Source: Actinophytocola sp050699935 | GTDB taxonomy: Bacteria; Actinomycetota; Actinomycetes; Mycobacteriales; Pseudonocardiaceae | DNA: 64,000 nucleotides | Direction: 5' to 3' | NCBI RefSeq assembly: GCF_050699935.1 | Contig: NZ_JBOHGB010000011.1 | Span: 24,131 to 88,130 of the forward strand | Shown: in pieces, positions 1-8,196 of the stretch | How the letters are laid out: each line of letters opens with the position of its first letter | Position numbering within the stretch: position 1 is the first letter of the stretch | Notes under the pieces: model-generated | The model's input: the letters and a program-made list of their open reading frames with translations, nothing else | Database searches by the model: none | What the model was told of the DNA's origin: nothing | Translations under genes and position numbers: made by a program

Positions 1-600
1 TGTCACCACGACCGCGGCATGCAGCCCGTCCAAGGAAACGGCCATCCGGCTCCCCTCGGGGATGACCGGGCCGTAGCAACCGGACAGGGCGTCCTCCCAC
101 ACGCGCAGGTCCTCGGTCCGGCGGTCCTCGTGGCTCAGCACACTCAGTGGGCCGGGATCGTCCTCGGGCAGGAGCAGCGGTTCGATCCGGTACCCGTCGG
201 GCAGTGGCCTCTGGTGCATGCCCAGCAGGTTCGCCTCCAGCCGCAACGACAGGTGGATCATCCGCTGCAGCCGGTCCGCGCCCGCGGCCACCAGCTTCTC
301 GGTCCAGGACTCGGGATGGATCGAGATCACGTCGGTCACGGCGTGCTCGACGAGAAGGTGTTCACACACCTGCGCCAGGTCCGCCGCCGCTTGCGGGCTG
401 TCCTGGCGCGGCACACAGTCCTCGAGGAACCACCAGGTTGGTGTCCTCGGTGTGGCCACACACGCGAATACGGTCCGTCCGGCGCGCCGGACGATCACTC
501 TGCGGCTGTCGCCCCAGTACGGGAACAACTCGATGGTCGTGGACCCTGTGCCGTCGACCGCGCTTTCCGCCCGCCGACTCCGCACACCTACATCGAACAC
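1..600 (-). CDS. GNAT-family N-acetyltransferase, partial at window edge
   Basis: The reverse strand is open from a GTG at 600 to the left edge, giving about 200 residues, with an in-frame TAG just upstream of that GTG. It reads as a GNAT-type protein: an N-terminal part with VFACVATPRTPTWWFLED, and then near residue 165 the start of a typical acetyltransferase domain, VWEDALSGCYGPVIPEGS followed by MAVSLDGLHAAVVVT. This layout (spacer domain, then GNAT core beginning with W..L.G.YG) fits tandem or long GNAT proteins. It is downstream of the LanKC gene on the same strand, but about 480 bp and an IS110 fragment lie between them, so a role in tailoring the lanthipeptide is inference only. The acetyl-CoA loop (Q/RxxGxG/A) lies beyond the edge. 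Confidence 0.6.
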   Translation of the reverse strand, partial: MFDVGVRSRRAESAVDGTGSTTIELFPYWGDSRRVIVRRAGRTVFACVATPRTPTWWFLEDCVPRQDSPQAAADLAQVCEHLLVEHAVTDVISIHPESWTEKLVAAGADRLQRMIHLSLRLEANLLGMHQRPLPDGYRIEPLLLPEDDPGPLSVLSHEDRRTEDLRVWEDALSGCYGPVIPEGSRMAVSLDGLHAAVVVT

Positions 601-813
601 AACGCCCTACCTTTCAGATGTTCTTCCGGCCGTTCGAGACGATCGAGGTGTGCGGGTGGTGCGGGTATGGCTTTCACGATGGCTGCACTTGATGGCCAAG
701 GAGGCTCAGCCGCTTTTCTTGACCGCTGGTTCGGGACTGCGATCAATCGCTGTGCAGGGCAAGGACGGCGGGAAGAGGCTGCACGGTCATGCTGTCGAGA
801 GAGGAGAAAACGC

Positions 814-1074
814 ATGCCCGCCGGGGTGGGCAACGATGTCGCCAAGGAGATCCACTGGGCCGCGATCAAGGTCCGGGGGACCGGGACGGTGCTGTCCAGC
901 CATCGGGTGGATCACACCCCACAGACGATCACCGAGCTGATCCCCAACCGATCCGAAGGTAAAGCCCACCACCAAGCCGTTCTCGCCCTGGCACGCCGCC
1001 GGGTCAACGTCCTGCACGCACTCCTGCGCACCCGACGCCCATTCGAGCCCGGCCACTCCGTTAACGCCGCTTGA
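814..1074 (+). pseudogene. IS110-family transposase remnant
   Basis: Reading from ATG 814, the product starts GVGNDVAKEIHWAAIKV and continues with a segment like the N-terminal DEDD domain of IS110 transposases. It then jumps to KAHHQAVLALARRRVNVL, typical of the C-terminal part of the same family. The whole is only 86 residues against roughly 400 in an intact IS110 transposase, so the centre, including most catalytic residues and the transposase_20 domain, is deleted. It lies antisense and downstream of the LanKC gene. Confidence 0.7.
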
Positions 1075-1082
1075 CAAACGCA

Positions 1083-3632
1083 TTAGAGAGCCCCCTCGGG
1101 GTCGACGGGCAGCATCAGCGGCGCCTGGTTCAGGTGACCGTGCAGGCGCAGCCGGAACGAATGGATGCCGGTATAACCGCGCATGAAGCCCGGTCTTGGC
1201 TCGCCGTCGCCTTCGTGCCCCCACTTCGGGGCGGTGCCGTCGTCGAACTTCAGGGCCTCGAGCTTGCGGCCGATGTACCGCGCGCTGGCGTGAAACTCCT
1301 CGCGATGACCGGGCAACGCGGCGACGTCGAGCAGGAAGTCCCCGTCACCGGCTAGCCCGTGGCAGCGGCAGCAGCTTCCGAACGGCCGCGTCAGGGTGAT
1401 CGCGCGCCCAGCTCGCACCGCGGCGGCGCTGATCTCCTCATCACCCGTGGCCGACCCGAGCGCCGCGAGGAACCCGCCGACGCCGGCCGCACCGTTGCAC
1501 CAGTGCGACCAGACGGTGTCGCTGCCGTCGCGATGCCGCCAGGAGATCGCGCGGCCGTCCGCCACCGGCGTCGCGATCGTCAGCAGCCCGTGCGCGACGG
1601 TCGTGGCTAGCTCAACCGCAGCGGAGTTACCCAAGTCCCTCCCAGCGTGGAGCAGGTAATACGCGACCCCGGCGTCGCCGTGGGCGAACCCGTGGAACCG
1701 GTGGCCCCGCTTGTCCCAACTGGGAACCCCGTTCAGGGATGTCGCGCCGTCGAGTACGCGGCGAAGCGTCCGTTCGGCGGCCGCGCGACAGTCGTGGTCC
1801 CCGGTGGCACGCAGTACCGCAAGCTGCGCCAGCCCGATTCCTGCCCACCCGTGTGTGATATCCCAGCTCGCGGGGTCGGCAGTCGCTACGGCGGCGGTCA
1901 ACGCGAGCGCGCGGCGCTGCCACACATCCTGGGCGCGGCCGGCCTGGATGAGATCGGCCATGAGCCACGGCAGGGCGCCAAACCCGAAGTACAGCCCCGG
2001 GGGAGTGCGCCCTACGACGAACGGCTCGGCCGCGGCCGACCACGCGATGAGGTCCTCGGCATGTCCGAGCCAGTCCTGGTCCCCGCTTGCCCGCCACAGG
2101 TCCAGGAAGAACCGGGCGATGCCAGAAGTCCCGGCCATAAAGGAAACCGGGTGTGTCTTGCCGGGAGCCCATCGGCCCGGCCAGGGCCACGGGCGACGCT
2201 CCCAGTCCACCAGGCGCACCAGTTCGCGGCCGGCCAGTGTCGCCTCCTCCAGCACGCGGTCGGCATCCGGGTCGGTGCGTAGCGCGATGGCCGGGGCGGC
2301 CAGGCCATCGCGCGTTGCCGAGGTGTCGATCTCGGCCGGCGCGAAGGTGTCCAGAACGGCTGCGGCATGCTGGGCATAAGGCACCGAACGCGCGATGAAG
2401 GGATCAGCGCCGGTGAACACGAAGTGCTCCAGCGCGGCCAGGGGGAAGTCCAAGTCGAACGACTCGACGGACCGGCCAGGCGTCTCGTCGGGCGAGTATC
2501 CCGGTGTCCAGCCCCGCATTCGCGGCTCCGGCGAGCCGGAGGTCCCGGCATGCTCAAGATCGATGACGCGGTAACGGTTCCCGTCGACCATGATGTTGTT
2601 GGGCGTGAGGTCGTACTGGATCACGTCGCGTGCGCGCACCGCCGCGACCAGCTCACGCACGTTGCGGGCGATGCCGGTCAGGGTGGCCGCGTCGATCGCG
2701 CCCCGGTAGTTGAGCCGGTCGACCGTCTCCCGGAGTGTGCGGCCGGGGAGGAACTCCTCGACCAGGTAGGCGTTGTCCTCTTCGAAGAAGAACGCGATCG
2801 GCTCCGGTGCGAGCCCGGTGCCCTTCAGCAGGCGCAGTATCTCCCACTCGTTGTAAAGGGATGACCGGGCGTCCCGCCCTGTCAGATCGGGGCAGGTACC
2901 GAAGCGTGCCTCCTTCAGCACCGCCTGTTCGCCCCCGTACCGCACCCGGTACACGCCGCCTTTGACGGACTGGCTCAGCACGCCGAGCACAGTGATCCCT
3001 CGCCCGAACAATCCGGGGCCGGCAGCGAGCCGGACGTCGAGCGGCGGCAGCGGGAGGTCGGGCACCCAGCTCGGCGCGAACCTGCCCGGCTCGCGCCGGT
3101 CCTCGACCTGCCTGCCCAGGTCGTCCGTGAGGGTCCACACCTGGGTCTGCTCGGCCGTGCCGTAAGTGTGCTGCGCGGAGAATGCGCCGTAGCGGAGGTA
3201 AACGTTGCTGCCGCGGCAGTATCGGCGGTCGCTCGGCACGACGGGGGCGTTGAACAGCTTGGTGACGTCGTGCAGCTCGGCGGCGAGCGCCGCAGGGTCA
3301 CCCTCGTCGAGGTAGACCGTGATGAACTTGCCGGACTGGGGGAGCGGCGACGGCGGCGAGCACAGGTCGACGAGCGCGGACACCGAGCGTGCCACCTTCC
3401 ACCGGTGTCCCCTCGGCATTACCACCGCCGCGACCGCGCGCAACGTCTCGACCGCGGTCAGCGGGGACGCGCTGACGTGCACCTTCCAGCCCTGCCTGCG
3501 GTCGTTCCGGTTCGCGGTCGGTGTGAGGTGCCACCAGGCCGCATCGCTCTGCAGGGCGTAGCCGGTCCCGTGCGAGCTCAGCAGCTCGCCGACACACTCA
3601 CTCACCGGTTCGACGGCCGTTGGTGCAGCCAC
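1083..3632 (-). CDS. LanKC/LanL-type lanthipeptide synthetase
   Basis: A three-domain lanthipeptide synthetase of 849 residues, which would phosphorylate Ser/Thr of the precursor, eliminate phosphate and cyclise onto Cys. The N-terminal lyase region shows GWKVHVSAS and SGKFITVYLDE (about residues 48-112), usual in LanKC/LanL. A Ser/Thr kinase domain follows (about 220-400) with VLKEARF (ATP lysine), VIQYDLTPNNIMV (catalytic loop) and VIDLEHAG (metal loop). The LanC-like cyclase domain (about 500-849) keeps the zinc ligands: HWCNGAAGVG and CRCHGLAGDG. Zinc ligands are normally lost in class III LanKC and kept in class IV LanL, so assignment between the two is open. Start is GTG 3632, directly behind a GGAGGAGGAAGG ribosome site. 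The precursor gene is 70 bp upstream on the same strand. Confidence 0.93.
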   Translation of the reverse strand: MAAPTAVEPVSECVGELLSSHGTGYALQSDAAWWHLTPTANRNDRRQGWKVHVSASPLTAVETLRAVAAVVMPRGHRWKVARSVSALVDLCSPPSPLPQSGKFITVYLDEGDPAALAAELHDVTKLFNAPVVPSDRRYCRGSNVYLRYGAFSAQHTYGTAEQTQVWTLTDDLGRQVEDRREPGRFAPSWVPDLPLPPLDVRLAAGPGLFGRGITVLGVLSQSVKGGVYRVRYGGEQAVLKEARFGTCPDLTGRDARSSLYNEWEILRLLKGTGLAPEPIAFFFEEDNAYLVEEFLPGRTLRETVDRLNYRGAIDAATLTGIARNVRELVAAVRARDVIQYDLTPNNIMVDGNRYRVIDLEHAGTSGSPEPRMRGWTPGYSPDETPGRSVESFDLDFPLAALEHFVFTGADPFIARSVPYAQHAAAVLDTFAPAEIDTSATRDGLAAPAIALRTDPDADRVLEEATLAGRELVRLVDWERRPWPWPGRWAPGKTHPVSFMAGTSGIARFFLDLWRASGDQDWLGHAEDLIAWSAAAEPFVVGRTPPGLYFGFGALPWLMADLIQAGRAQDVWQRRALALTAAVATADPASWDITHGWAGIGLAQLAVLRATGDHDCRAAAERTLRRVLDGATSLNGVPSWDKRGHRFHGFAHGDAGVAYYLLHAGRDLGNSAAVELATTVAHGLLTIATPVADGRAISWRHRDGSDTVWSHWCNGAAGVGGFLAALGSATGDEEISAAAVRAGRAITLTRPFGSCCRCHGLAGDGDFLLDVAALPGHREEFHASARYIGRKLEALKFDDGTAPKWGHEGDGEPRPGFMRGYTGIHSFRLRLHGHLNQAPLMLPVDPEGAL

Positions 3633-3702
3633 CCTTCCTCCTCCAAGTCCGACGGGTTGCCCCGGTTGGCGTGCGGCCGGAGCAACCCGTGTGCGGGGAC
3701 CG

Positions 3703-3837
3703 CTAGTTCTGCGCGTTGGTGTCCGTGCAGGTCCACGAGCAGTTCGAGCAGAGCGACATGTCCTCCAGCAGGAGAGCGTCGTTCTCGTATCCCAGCTTCA
3801 GCAGGTCCGCTGCGCTCATCGGCTGCGACTCCGGCAT
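3703..3837 (-). CDS. Lanthipeptide precursor peptide (LanA) for the LanKC/LanL locus
   Basis: A 44-residue peptide with a strong ribosome site (GGGAGGTGAAGAAA) before its ATG at 3837, ending with TAG at 3703. The leader runs MPESQPMSAADLLKLGYEN followed by DALLLEDM, acidic and leucine-rich as in class III/IV leaders. The likely core is SLCSNCSWTCTDTNAQN, with three Cys and six Ser/Thr, all suitable for lanthionine or labionin formation. It lies immediately upstream of, and co-directional with, the synthetase. Cleavage site and ring topology cannot be read from sequence. No dedicated protease or exporter is visible beside it. Confidence 0.85.
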   Translation of the reverse strand: MPESQPMSAADLLKLGYENDALLLEDMSLCSNCSWTCTDTNAQN

Positions 3838-4389
3838 TTTCTTCACCTCCCTGTCGGCTACCACCCGGCGTATCCGATCACCGGTTCACCGGTGCGGCGT
3901 GGTCCCACGTCGCGGGCACCGCCCGGCCGTCACGACTTTCACAAACCGGGGGCGGGCCGCGCATCGGTGCGCCTCACCCACATTCGCGGCGGTCCGTGCC
4001 GTCTGGGCCGGCTCTGTTCGTGCCGTCGCCACGGTCGTCACTGCGGACTCGGATACGAGGCGCCCGGCCGAGGCCGCTGACCTGTCGAATTACGAAAGGT
4101 GGGAGGTACTCCCATGTCCGGTCGTGTCCGGTGCGCGGCGGATACGACCGGCGCCCGACGCATGCCCACCACCGGATACCCATTGGTCCGAGGTGACCGC
4201 TCTCCTCGCCGCCGTCGTCCCCGATCGAGTGCCGCCGGCTTGCGTTCGGACAGAACGGTGGTGAGAACCACGCATGACGGAGCGGCCGCGTCTTTCACCA
4301 GTGGTGTGGGCGCCGATGCGTCTAGCTTGAGATTTGACGTTCTGGGGTTGGCCGGACAACCTGTTGATCATGGACGGCCATTGTTTGAT
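3838..4389. other. Intergenic region upstream of the lanthipeptide precursor
   Basis: About 550 bases with no gene I can support. It should hold the promoter of the precursor/LanKC operon, read to the left. Short overlapping open frames on both strands have no recognisable motifs or good ribosome sites. Its right part borders the mobile-element debris at 4390-4890. Confidence 0.4.
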
Positions 4390-4492
4390 CAGTTGGGTCG
4401 GACCGAGGCGCCCTGCTGGGATTGCTCCCGGTGGGTTTCCTCGGCCCGCCCGCCGCACCCGGCGTGCGAATTTCTCCGCACCGGGCGCTCCA
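4390..4492 (-). mobile_element. Probable group II intron 3' fragment (domain V/VI)
   Basis: Read on the minus strand from 4490, the sequence GAGCGCCCGGTGCG, loop GAGAAATT, CGCACGCCGGGTGC folds into a 36-nt hairpin. It begins with the AGC triad, has a GNRA-like GAAA in the loop and an offset (bulge) on the 3' arm, which are the hallmarks of group II intron domain V. A further GC-rich segment with CGAGGAAACCCACCGG follows, as expected for domain VI. No reverse-transcriptase reading frame is left nearby, so this is a relic. The call rests on pattern recognition, not on a covariance search. Confidence 0.4.
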
Positions 4493-4615
4493 CGTGTCTT
4501 GCCCGGTGGTCAGCTGCTGGTGGCGGCTGCTGGGTTCGGGGTCCATGGGGTCGGGATGGTGCTGCTGCGGGCTGGAGGCGAGATACTGGACCTCCGAGAT
4601 GGCGTCATGTGCGGG

Positions 4616-4705
4616 GAGTCCGCGGAGTCGAAGGGGCTGCGGCGCGAGGTGGCTGAGCTGCGGCGGGCGAATGAGATTGAAGGCGGCGTCGGCTTTCGCG
4701 TCAGG
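4616..4705 (+). pseudogene. IS3-family OrfA C-terminal remnant
   Basis: One frame reads ESAESKGLRREVAELRRANEI, and a +1 frame continues LKAASAFASGSP. Together they match the C-terminal coiled-coil end of IS3-family OrfA (usually LRRENAELRRANEILKAASAFF), so one frameshift is present and the rest of the element is missing. It directly abuts the IS5 remnant at 4721. Confidence 0.65.
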
Positions 4706-4720
4706 GAGCCCGACGCGGGT

Positions 4721-4890
4721 CTGCCGGCAGACCGACTACCCACCTTCGACCGGACTGCTTACCGTCGCCGCAACGTCGTCGAAGGCTGCTTCCAACGCCT
4801 CAAACAGTTCCGGGCCATTGCCACCCGATACGACTGCCACGTCCCATCAAGCCATGATCGACCTCGCACCCTCACCCTCTGGCTTTGAGG
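4721..4890 (+). pseudogene. IS5-family transposase C-terminal remnant
   Basis: The frame reads LPTFDRTAYRRRNVVEGC and FQRLKQFRAIATRYDCH, the highly conserved end of the IS5-type DDE transposase (YRRRNVVERCF..LKQ..GIATRYDK). After this, frameshifts break the expected tail: HQAMIDLA is in one frame and TLTLWL in another. Only about 55 codons remain. Confidence 0.75.
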
Positions 4891-5133
4891 ACGGGGCCCT
4901 AGCACGGACTCGCTAACGCGAGTCGAAATATGGCCCGCGGACGAAGTGTGGTCGATGCGGGCACGTTCTCGTCGGAGCCCGTCCGGCGGCATCGGTACGG
5001 CTCACCCGAATTCGGTCGGCGAACGGGCGGTCGACGAGCCGTTCGGCGAGGGTGCGGGAGTGCCGGGGATCACCGGGCGGACCGTGCCCCGCGGCGGTAC
5101 CGGTGAAGACGTGAATGGTCGTGAGGTCCACCC

Positions 5134-7881
5134 ATGACCGCCGGTACCCGTCGTGCGAGCATGCGCCACGTGACCGTGCCCGGCTCCCCCGCGCGCGTCG
5201 CCGCACCGGCGGCGGCGCTGCCCGGGCGGTGGTACGAGCCGGCGCTGACCGCGGCGGAGCGCGCCGCGTCCGACGGGGTGGCGGTACCGGGCTGGGTCGC
5301 CGACGTCGAGCACGCACTCCGCCGGGCGGCGCGGGCCAGCCGGATACCGGCCGGGTCCGGCGACTGGCGCGACGACCTCGCACCCGTTGTGGCGCCGTGG
5401 GCCGACAACGCGGTCCGCCGCCTGGACACGGCGTTGGCGGACCTGCCGGACACCGCGGTCGACCGCGCCGCGCTGCGGTCGGCGTTCACTGGGGAGCTCT
5501 CCCGCCGCCTGGTGTCGCTCGCGGCCCCCGTGCTGGTGCACGAGCTGCACCGGTGCCGCGACGCGGGCTCACTCACCGGCGAGGACGGCCGGGCGCGATT
5601 CGTGGACTTCGCGCGCCGATGGGCGACTCCGGCCGGGGTGGCGGACCTCGTCGTCCGCTACCCCGTGCTCGCGCGGCTGGCCGCCCGGGAGTGCGCCGCG
5701 GCGGTCGGCGCCACGGCGGAGCTGCTCGGCCGGTTCGCCGCCGACCGGGATCTCCTCGCCGGCAACGTGCTCGACGGGCCCCCCGCGGCGGTGACCGCTG
5801 TGTGTCCCGGCGGTGACCGGCATCGGGGCGGCCGGGCGACCAGCGTCGTCGAGCTCGCCGACGGGGCCCGGATCGTCTACAAGCCGCGCGGCGTGGACGC
5901 CCACCTCTTCCTGTCCCGCATGGTCGACCTGACCAACGGGCTTGTGTCGGGGCTCGGGCTGCGGACCGTGCCCGCCGTGGCAGGCGACGGGTACGGCTGG
6001 ACCGCCCACGTGCGCCCCGAGCCGCTGCCCGCGCTCGAGCGGGCGACGACCTACTACCGCCGGGTGGGCGGGCTGCTCGCGCTGCTGCACCTGCTGAGCG
6101 CTACCGACATGCACCACGAGAACCTGGTCGCGCTGGGCGACCAGCCGATGGTCGTCGACGTCGAGACGCTGTTCCACCCTCGGCTCGGTCACGGCGGTCC
6201 CGACCCGGCCGCCATGGCGCTCGCCGACTCGGTCGCCCGCACCGGCATGCTGCCCGCCGCCGCCGGGCGGCACGGTCTCACCGACGTCTCCGGGGTCGGC
6301 GGCGACGCCGGGCAGCCGACGTACGCCGAGGTGGCCGGCTGGTCGGACGCGGGCATCGACCGGATGCGCCGGGTGCGCCGCGCCGGCCGGGTCCGAGGCG
6401 GGCTCAACCGCCCGCGGTGGGCGGGCCGTCCGGTCGAGGTCGCCGACCACGCGCCGGCCGTGCTGGCCGGGTTCGGCGCCGTCTACGAGGCGGTCGCCGG
6501 GCACCGGGAGGAGTTCGCGCGGACCGTGCTGGCGCACGCCGAACTCCCGGTACGGGTGGTGGTGCGACCCACCCGGCACTACGCCTCCGCCCTCGCCGGG
6601 TCCACCGGCCCGGACGCGTTGCGCGACACGCACGACCGGGACCACCACCTGCGGACGGCACTGGCCGCCCCCGAGCTACCGGGGGCGTTGGTCGAGCAGG
6701 AGGTGACCGACCTGGCCGTCGGCGACATCCCGCTGTTCACCACGCGCGCGGACGAGCGCGGACTCCGCGGCGGCGACCTGAACCTGACGGGGGTGTTCGG
6801 CCGCTCCGGGCTGGTGGACGTCCTCGCCAGGTTGGCGGCGCTCGACGAGTTCGACCGCCGGGACCAGGAGTGGATCATCGCCGCGTCGCTGGCCAGCCGG
6901 CGCACCGCCGTGGCCGTGCCCGCCCCGGTGACCGCGCCGGTCGCGGTGACCGCGGTCGGCACCGACGAGCTGCTCTCCGCCGCGTGCTCCGTCGCCGACC
7001 TGGTGGTCTCCGCGACCTACGGCGCGGACCGGGTGAACTGGCTCGGGCTGGAACCCGTCGACGACACCCGGTGGCTGGTGCTGCCCATGGGGGCCGGTTT
7101 CGCGCACGGGTACACGGGAGTCGCGCTCTTCCTCGCCCAGCTCGGCCGGATCAGCGCGGTGTCCCGGTATCTGGAGGTCGCCCGGCACGCGCTCGACCCG
7201 CTGCCCGACCTGCTGCGTGGGCTGGACGACCAGCCGGAGCTGGTGACTGCCGTCGGCGCGGGTGGGCTGACCGGGTTCGGCGGCATCGCCTACGCCCTCG
7301 CCCGGCTGGCCACCGTGCTGGGCGACGACGATGTCGCCGGGTGGGCCAGGGCCGCCGTCCCGCTCGCCGCGCGGGCCGCGGCCGTGGACGGGCCCACCGG
7401 CTGGGCCGACGGCCTGGCCGGGTGCGCGGCCGCGCTGCGCGCCGTGGACGAGGAGATCGGCTGCGCGCCGGCACGTGAACTGGCCGAGGACTGCGCGCAC
7501 CGGCTGGTGGACCCGGCGGCACCGTCGACTCTCGAGTGGTGCCGGCACGGCGTCAGTGACCCGACCGACCCCGCAGCCGGTTCACCGAACCTGGCCGACC
7601 TGACTCTGTGCCACGGCGAGCTCGGCCGCGCGGACCTGCTGCTGAGCGCCTCCGCGGCCGGCGAACCGGACCACCACCCAGCCGTGGTCCGCCGGCAGGC
7701 CGGGCGGGCTCTGGCGATGCTGCGCCGCGACGGTCCACGGTGCGCCACCCCGGACCGGGTGCCGACGCCGGGACTGTTGTCCGGCTGGTCGGGCATCGGC
7801 TATGGCCTGCTGCGCGTCGGCTTCCCCGAGTGGGTGCCCTCGGCGTTGCTGCTGCGGCCCACCCCGCCGCACCACACCTGA
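5134..7881 (+). CDS. lanM: Class II lanthipeptide synthetase LanM
   Basis: A 915-residue bifunctional LanM: an N-terminal dehydratase (DUF4135) activates and eliminates Ser/Thr, and a C-terminal LanC-like domain closes thioether rings. Dehydratase motifs are GGDRHRGGRATSV, IVYKPRGVDAH (about residues 226-255), TDMHHENLVAL and VVDVETLFHP (about 327-350). The cyclase part has HGYTGVALFLAQL, GLTGFGGIAYALARL and the zinc ligands EWCRHGVSD and LCHGELG. The Cys-to-CysHis interval is shorter than usual but both ligand sets are present. ATG 5134 overlaps the stop of a doubtful upstream frame. The precursor-like gene starts 53 bp downstream, and a LuxR regulator follows. No LanT transporter/protease is nearby, which is unusual for class II. 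Confidence 0.93.
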   Translation: MTAGTRRASMRHVTVPGSPARVAAPAAALPGRWYEPALTAAERAASDGVAVPGWVADVEHALRRAARASRIPAGSGDWRDDLAPVVAPWADNAVRRLDTALADLPDTAVDRAALRSAFTGELSRRLVSLAAPVLVHELHRCRDAGSLTGEDGRARFVDFARRWATPAGVADLVVRYPVLARLAARECAAAVGATAELLGRFAADRDLLAGNVLDGPPAAVTAVCPGGDRHRGGRATSVVELADGARIVYKPRGVDAHLFLSRMVDLTNGLVSGLGLRTVPAVAGDGYGWTAHVRPEPLPALERATTYYRRVGGLLALLHLLSATDMHHENLVALGDQPMVVDVETLFHPRLGHGGPDPAAMALADSVARTGMLPAAAGRHGLTDVSGVGGDAGQPTYAEVAGWSDAGIDRMRRVRRAGRVRGGLNRPRWAGRPVEVADHAPAVLAGFGAVYEAVAGHREEFARTVLAHAELPVRVVVRPTRHYASALAGSTGPDALRDTHDRDHHLRTALAAPELPGALVEQEVTDLAVGDIPLFTTRADERGLRGGDLNLTGVFGRSGLVDVLARLAALDEFDRRDQEWIIAASLASRRTAVAVPAPVTAPVAVTAVGTDELLSAACSVADLVVSATYGADRVNWLGLEPVDDTRWLVLPMGAGFAHGYTGVALFLAQLGRISAVSRYLEVARHALDPLPDLLRGLDDQPELVTAVGAGGLTGFGGIAYALARLATVLGDDDVAGWARAAVPLAARAAAVDGPTGWADGLAGCAAALRAVDEEIGCAPARELAEDCAHRLVDPAAPSTLEWCRHGVSDPTDPAAGSPNLADLTLCHGELGRADLLLSASAAGEPDHHPAVVRRQAGRALAMLRRDGPRCATPDRVPTPGLLSGWSGIGYGLLRVGFPEWVPSALLLRPTPPHHT

Positions 7882-7883
7882 TC

Positions 7884-7901
7884 CTCCGGGACATTCCGGA
7901 G
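7884..7901 (+). other. Small inverted repeat between lanM and the precursor gene
   Basis: CTCCGG and CCGGAG are separated by six bases, in the 53-bp gap between lanM and the peptide gene. It could be a processing or attenuation hairpin that sets the precursor:synthetase ratio. No T-run follows, so it is not a canonical terminator. Confidence 0.3.
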
Positions 7902-7934
7902 TACGAAGGAAACAACGACAGGAGAAGAAGAGAG

Positions 7935-8165
7935 ATGGCACAACCGGAGAACCACGACCGGCACCAGAAGCCCGCGTCCCGCCGTGGCGTCCAGGCCGTG
8001 GGACTGCGCATCGCCGCGCTGACTGGGGTCGTTCTGTCCGCCGGGGCGATCGCCGCCGCCGCGGGCAGCGACGCCGGGGCTCCTGTCGACGACCCGATCG
8101 ACACGGTCGTGTCGGGCACCGGATGGCCGCTGGGGTCGACCTGTTGTCCCGAAGAATCCGATTAG
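7935..8165 (+). CDS. lanA: Putative class II lanthipeptide precursor with Tat-like leader
   Basis: A 76-residue peptide following lanM by 53 bp, with a purine-rich site (GGAGAAGAAGAGAG) before ATG 7935. Residues 1-16 are hydrophilic. Then come ASRRGVQAVG and the hydrophobic run LRIAALTGVVLSAGAIAAAAG, resembling a twin-arginine signal peptide with an AxA-type end. The tail is DDPIDTVVSGTGWPLG followed by STCCPEESD, holding two adjacent Cys plus Ser/Thr, the likely modified core. Position beside lanM and a Cys-containing C terminus support a precursor role. The leader lacks the usual acidic class II leader with double-Gly cleavage. An alternative is a small secreted protein unrelated to LanM. 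Confidence 0.6.
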   Translation: MAQPENHDRHQKPASRRGVQAVGLRIAALTGVVLSAGAIAAAAGSDAGAPVDDPIDTVVSGTGWPLGSTCCPEESD

Positions 8166-8196
8166 TAGATCGCCGTTCACGTAGTGTCCCCTGGCT

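Noticed and set aside
4946..5137. 63-codon frame overlapping the lanM start by ATGA, considered as a precursor peptide
   Set aside because: It has no Cys and few Ser/Thr in its tail, and the peptide at 7935 is the better precursor.
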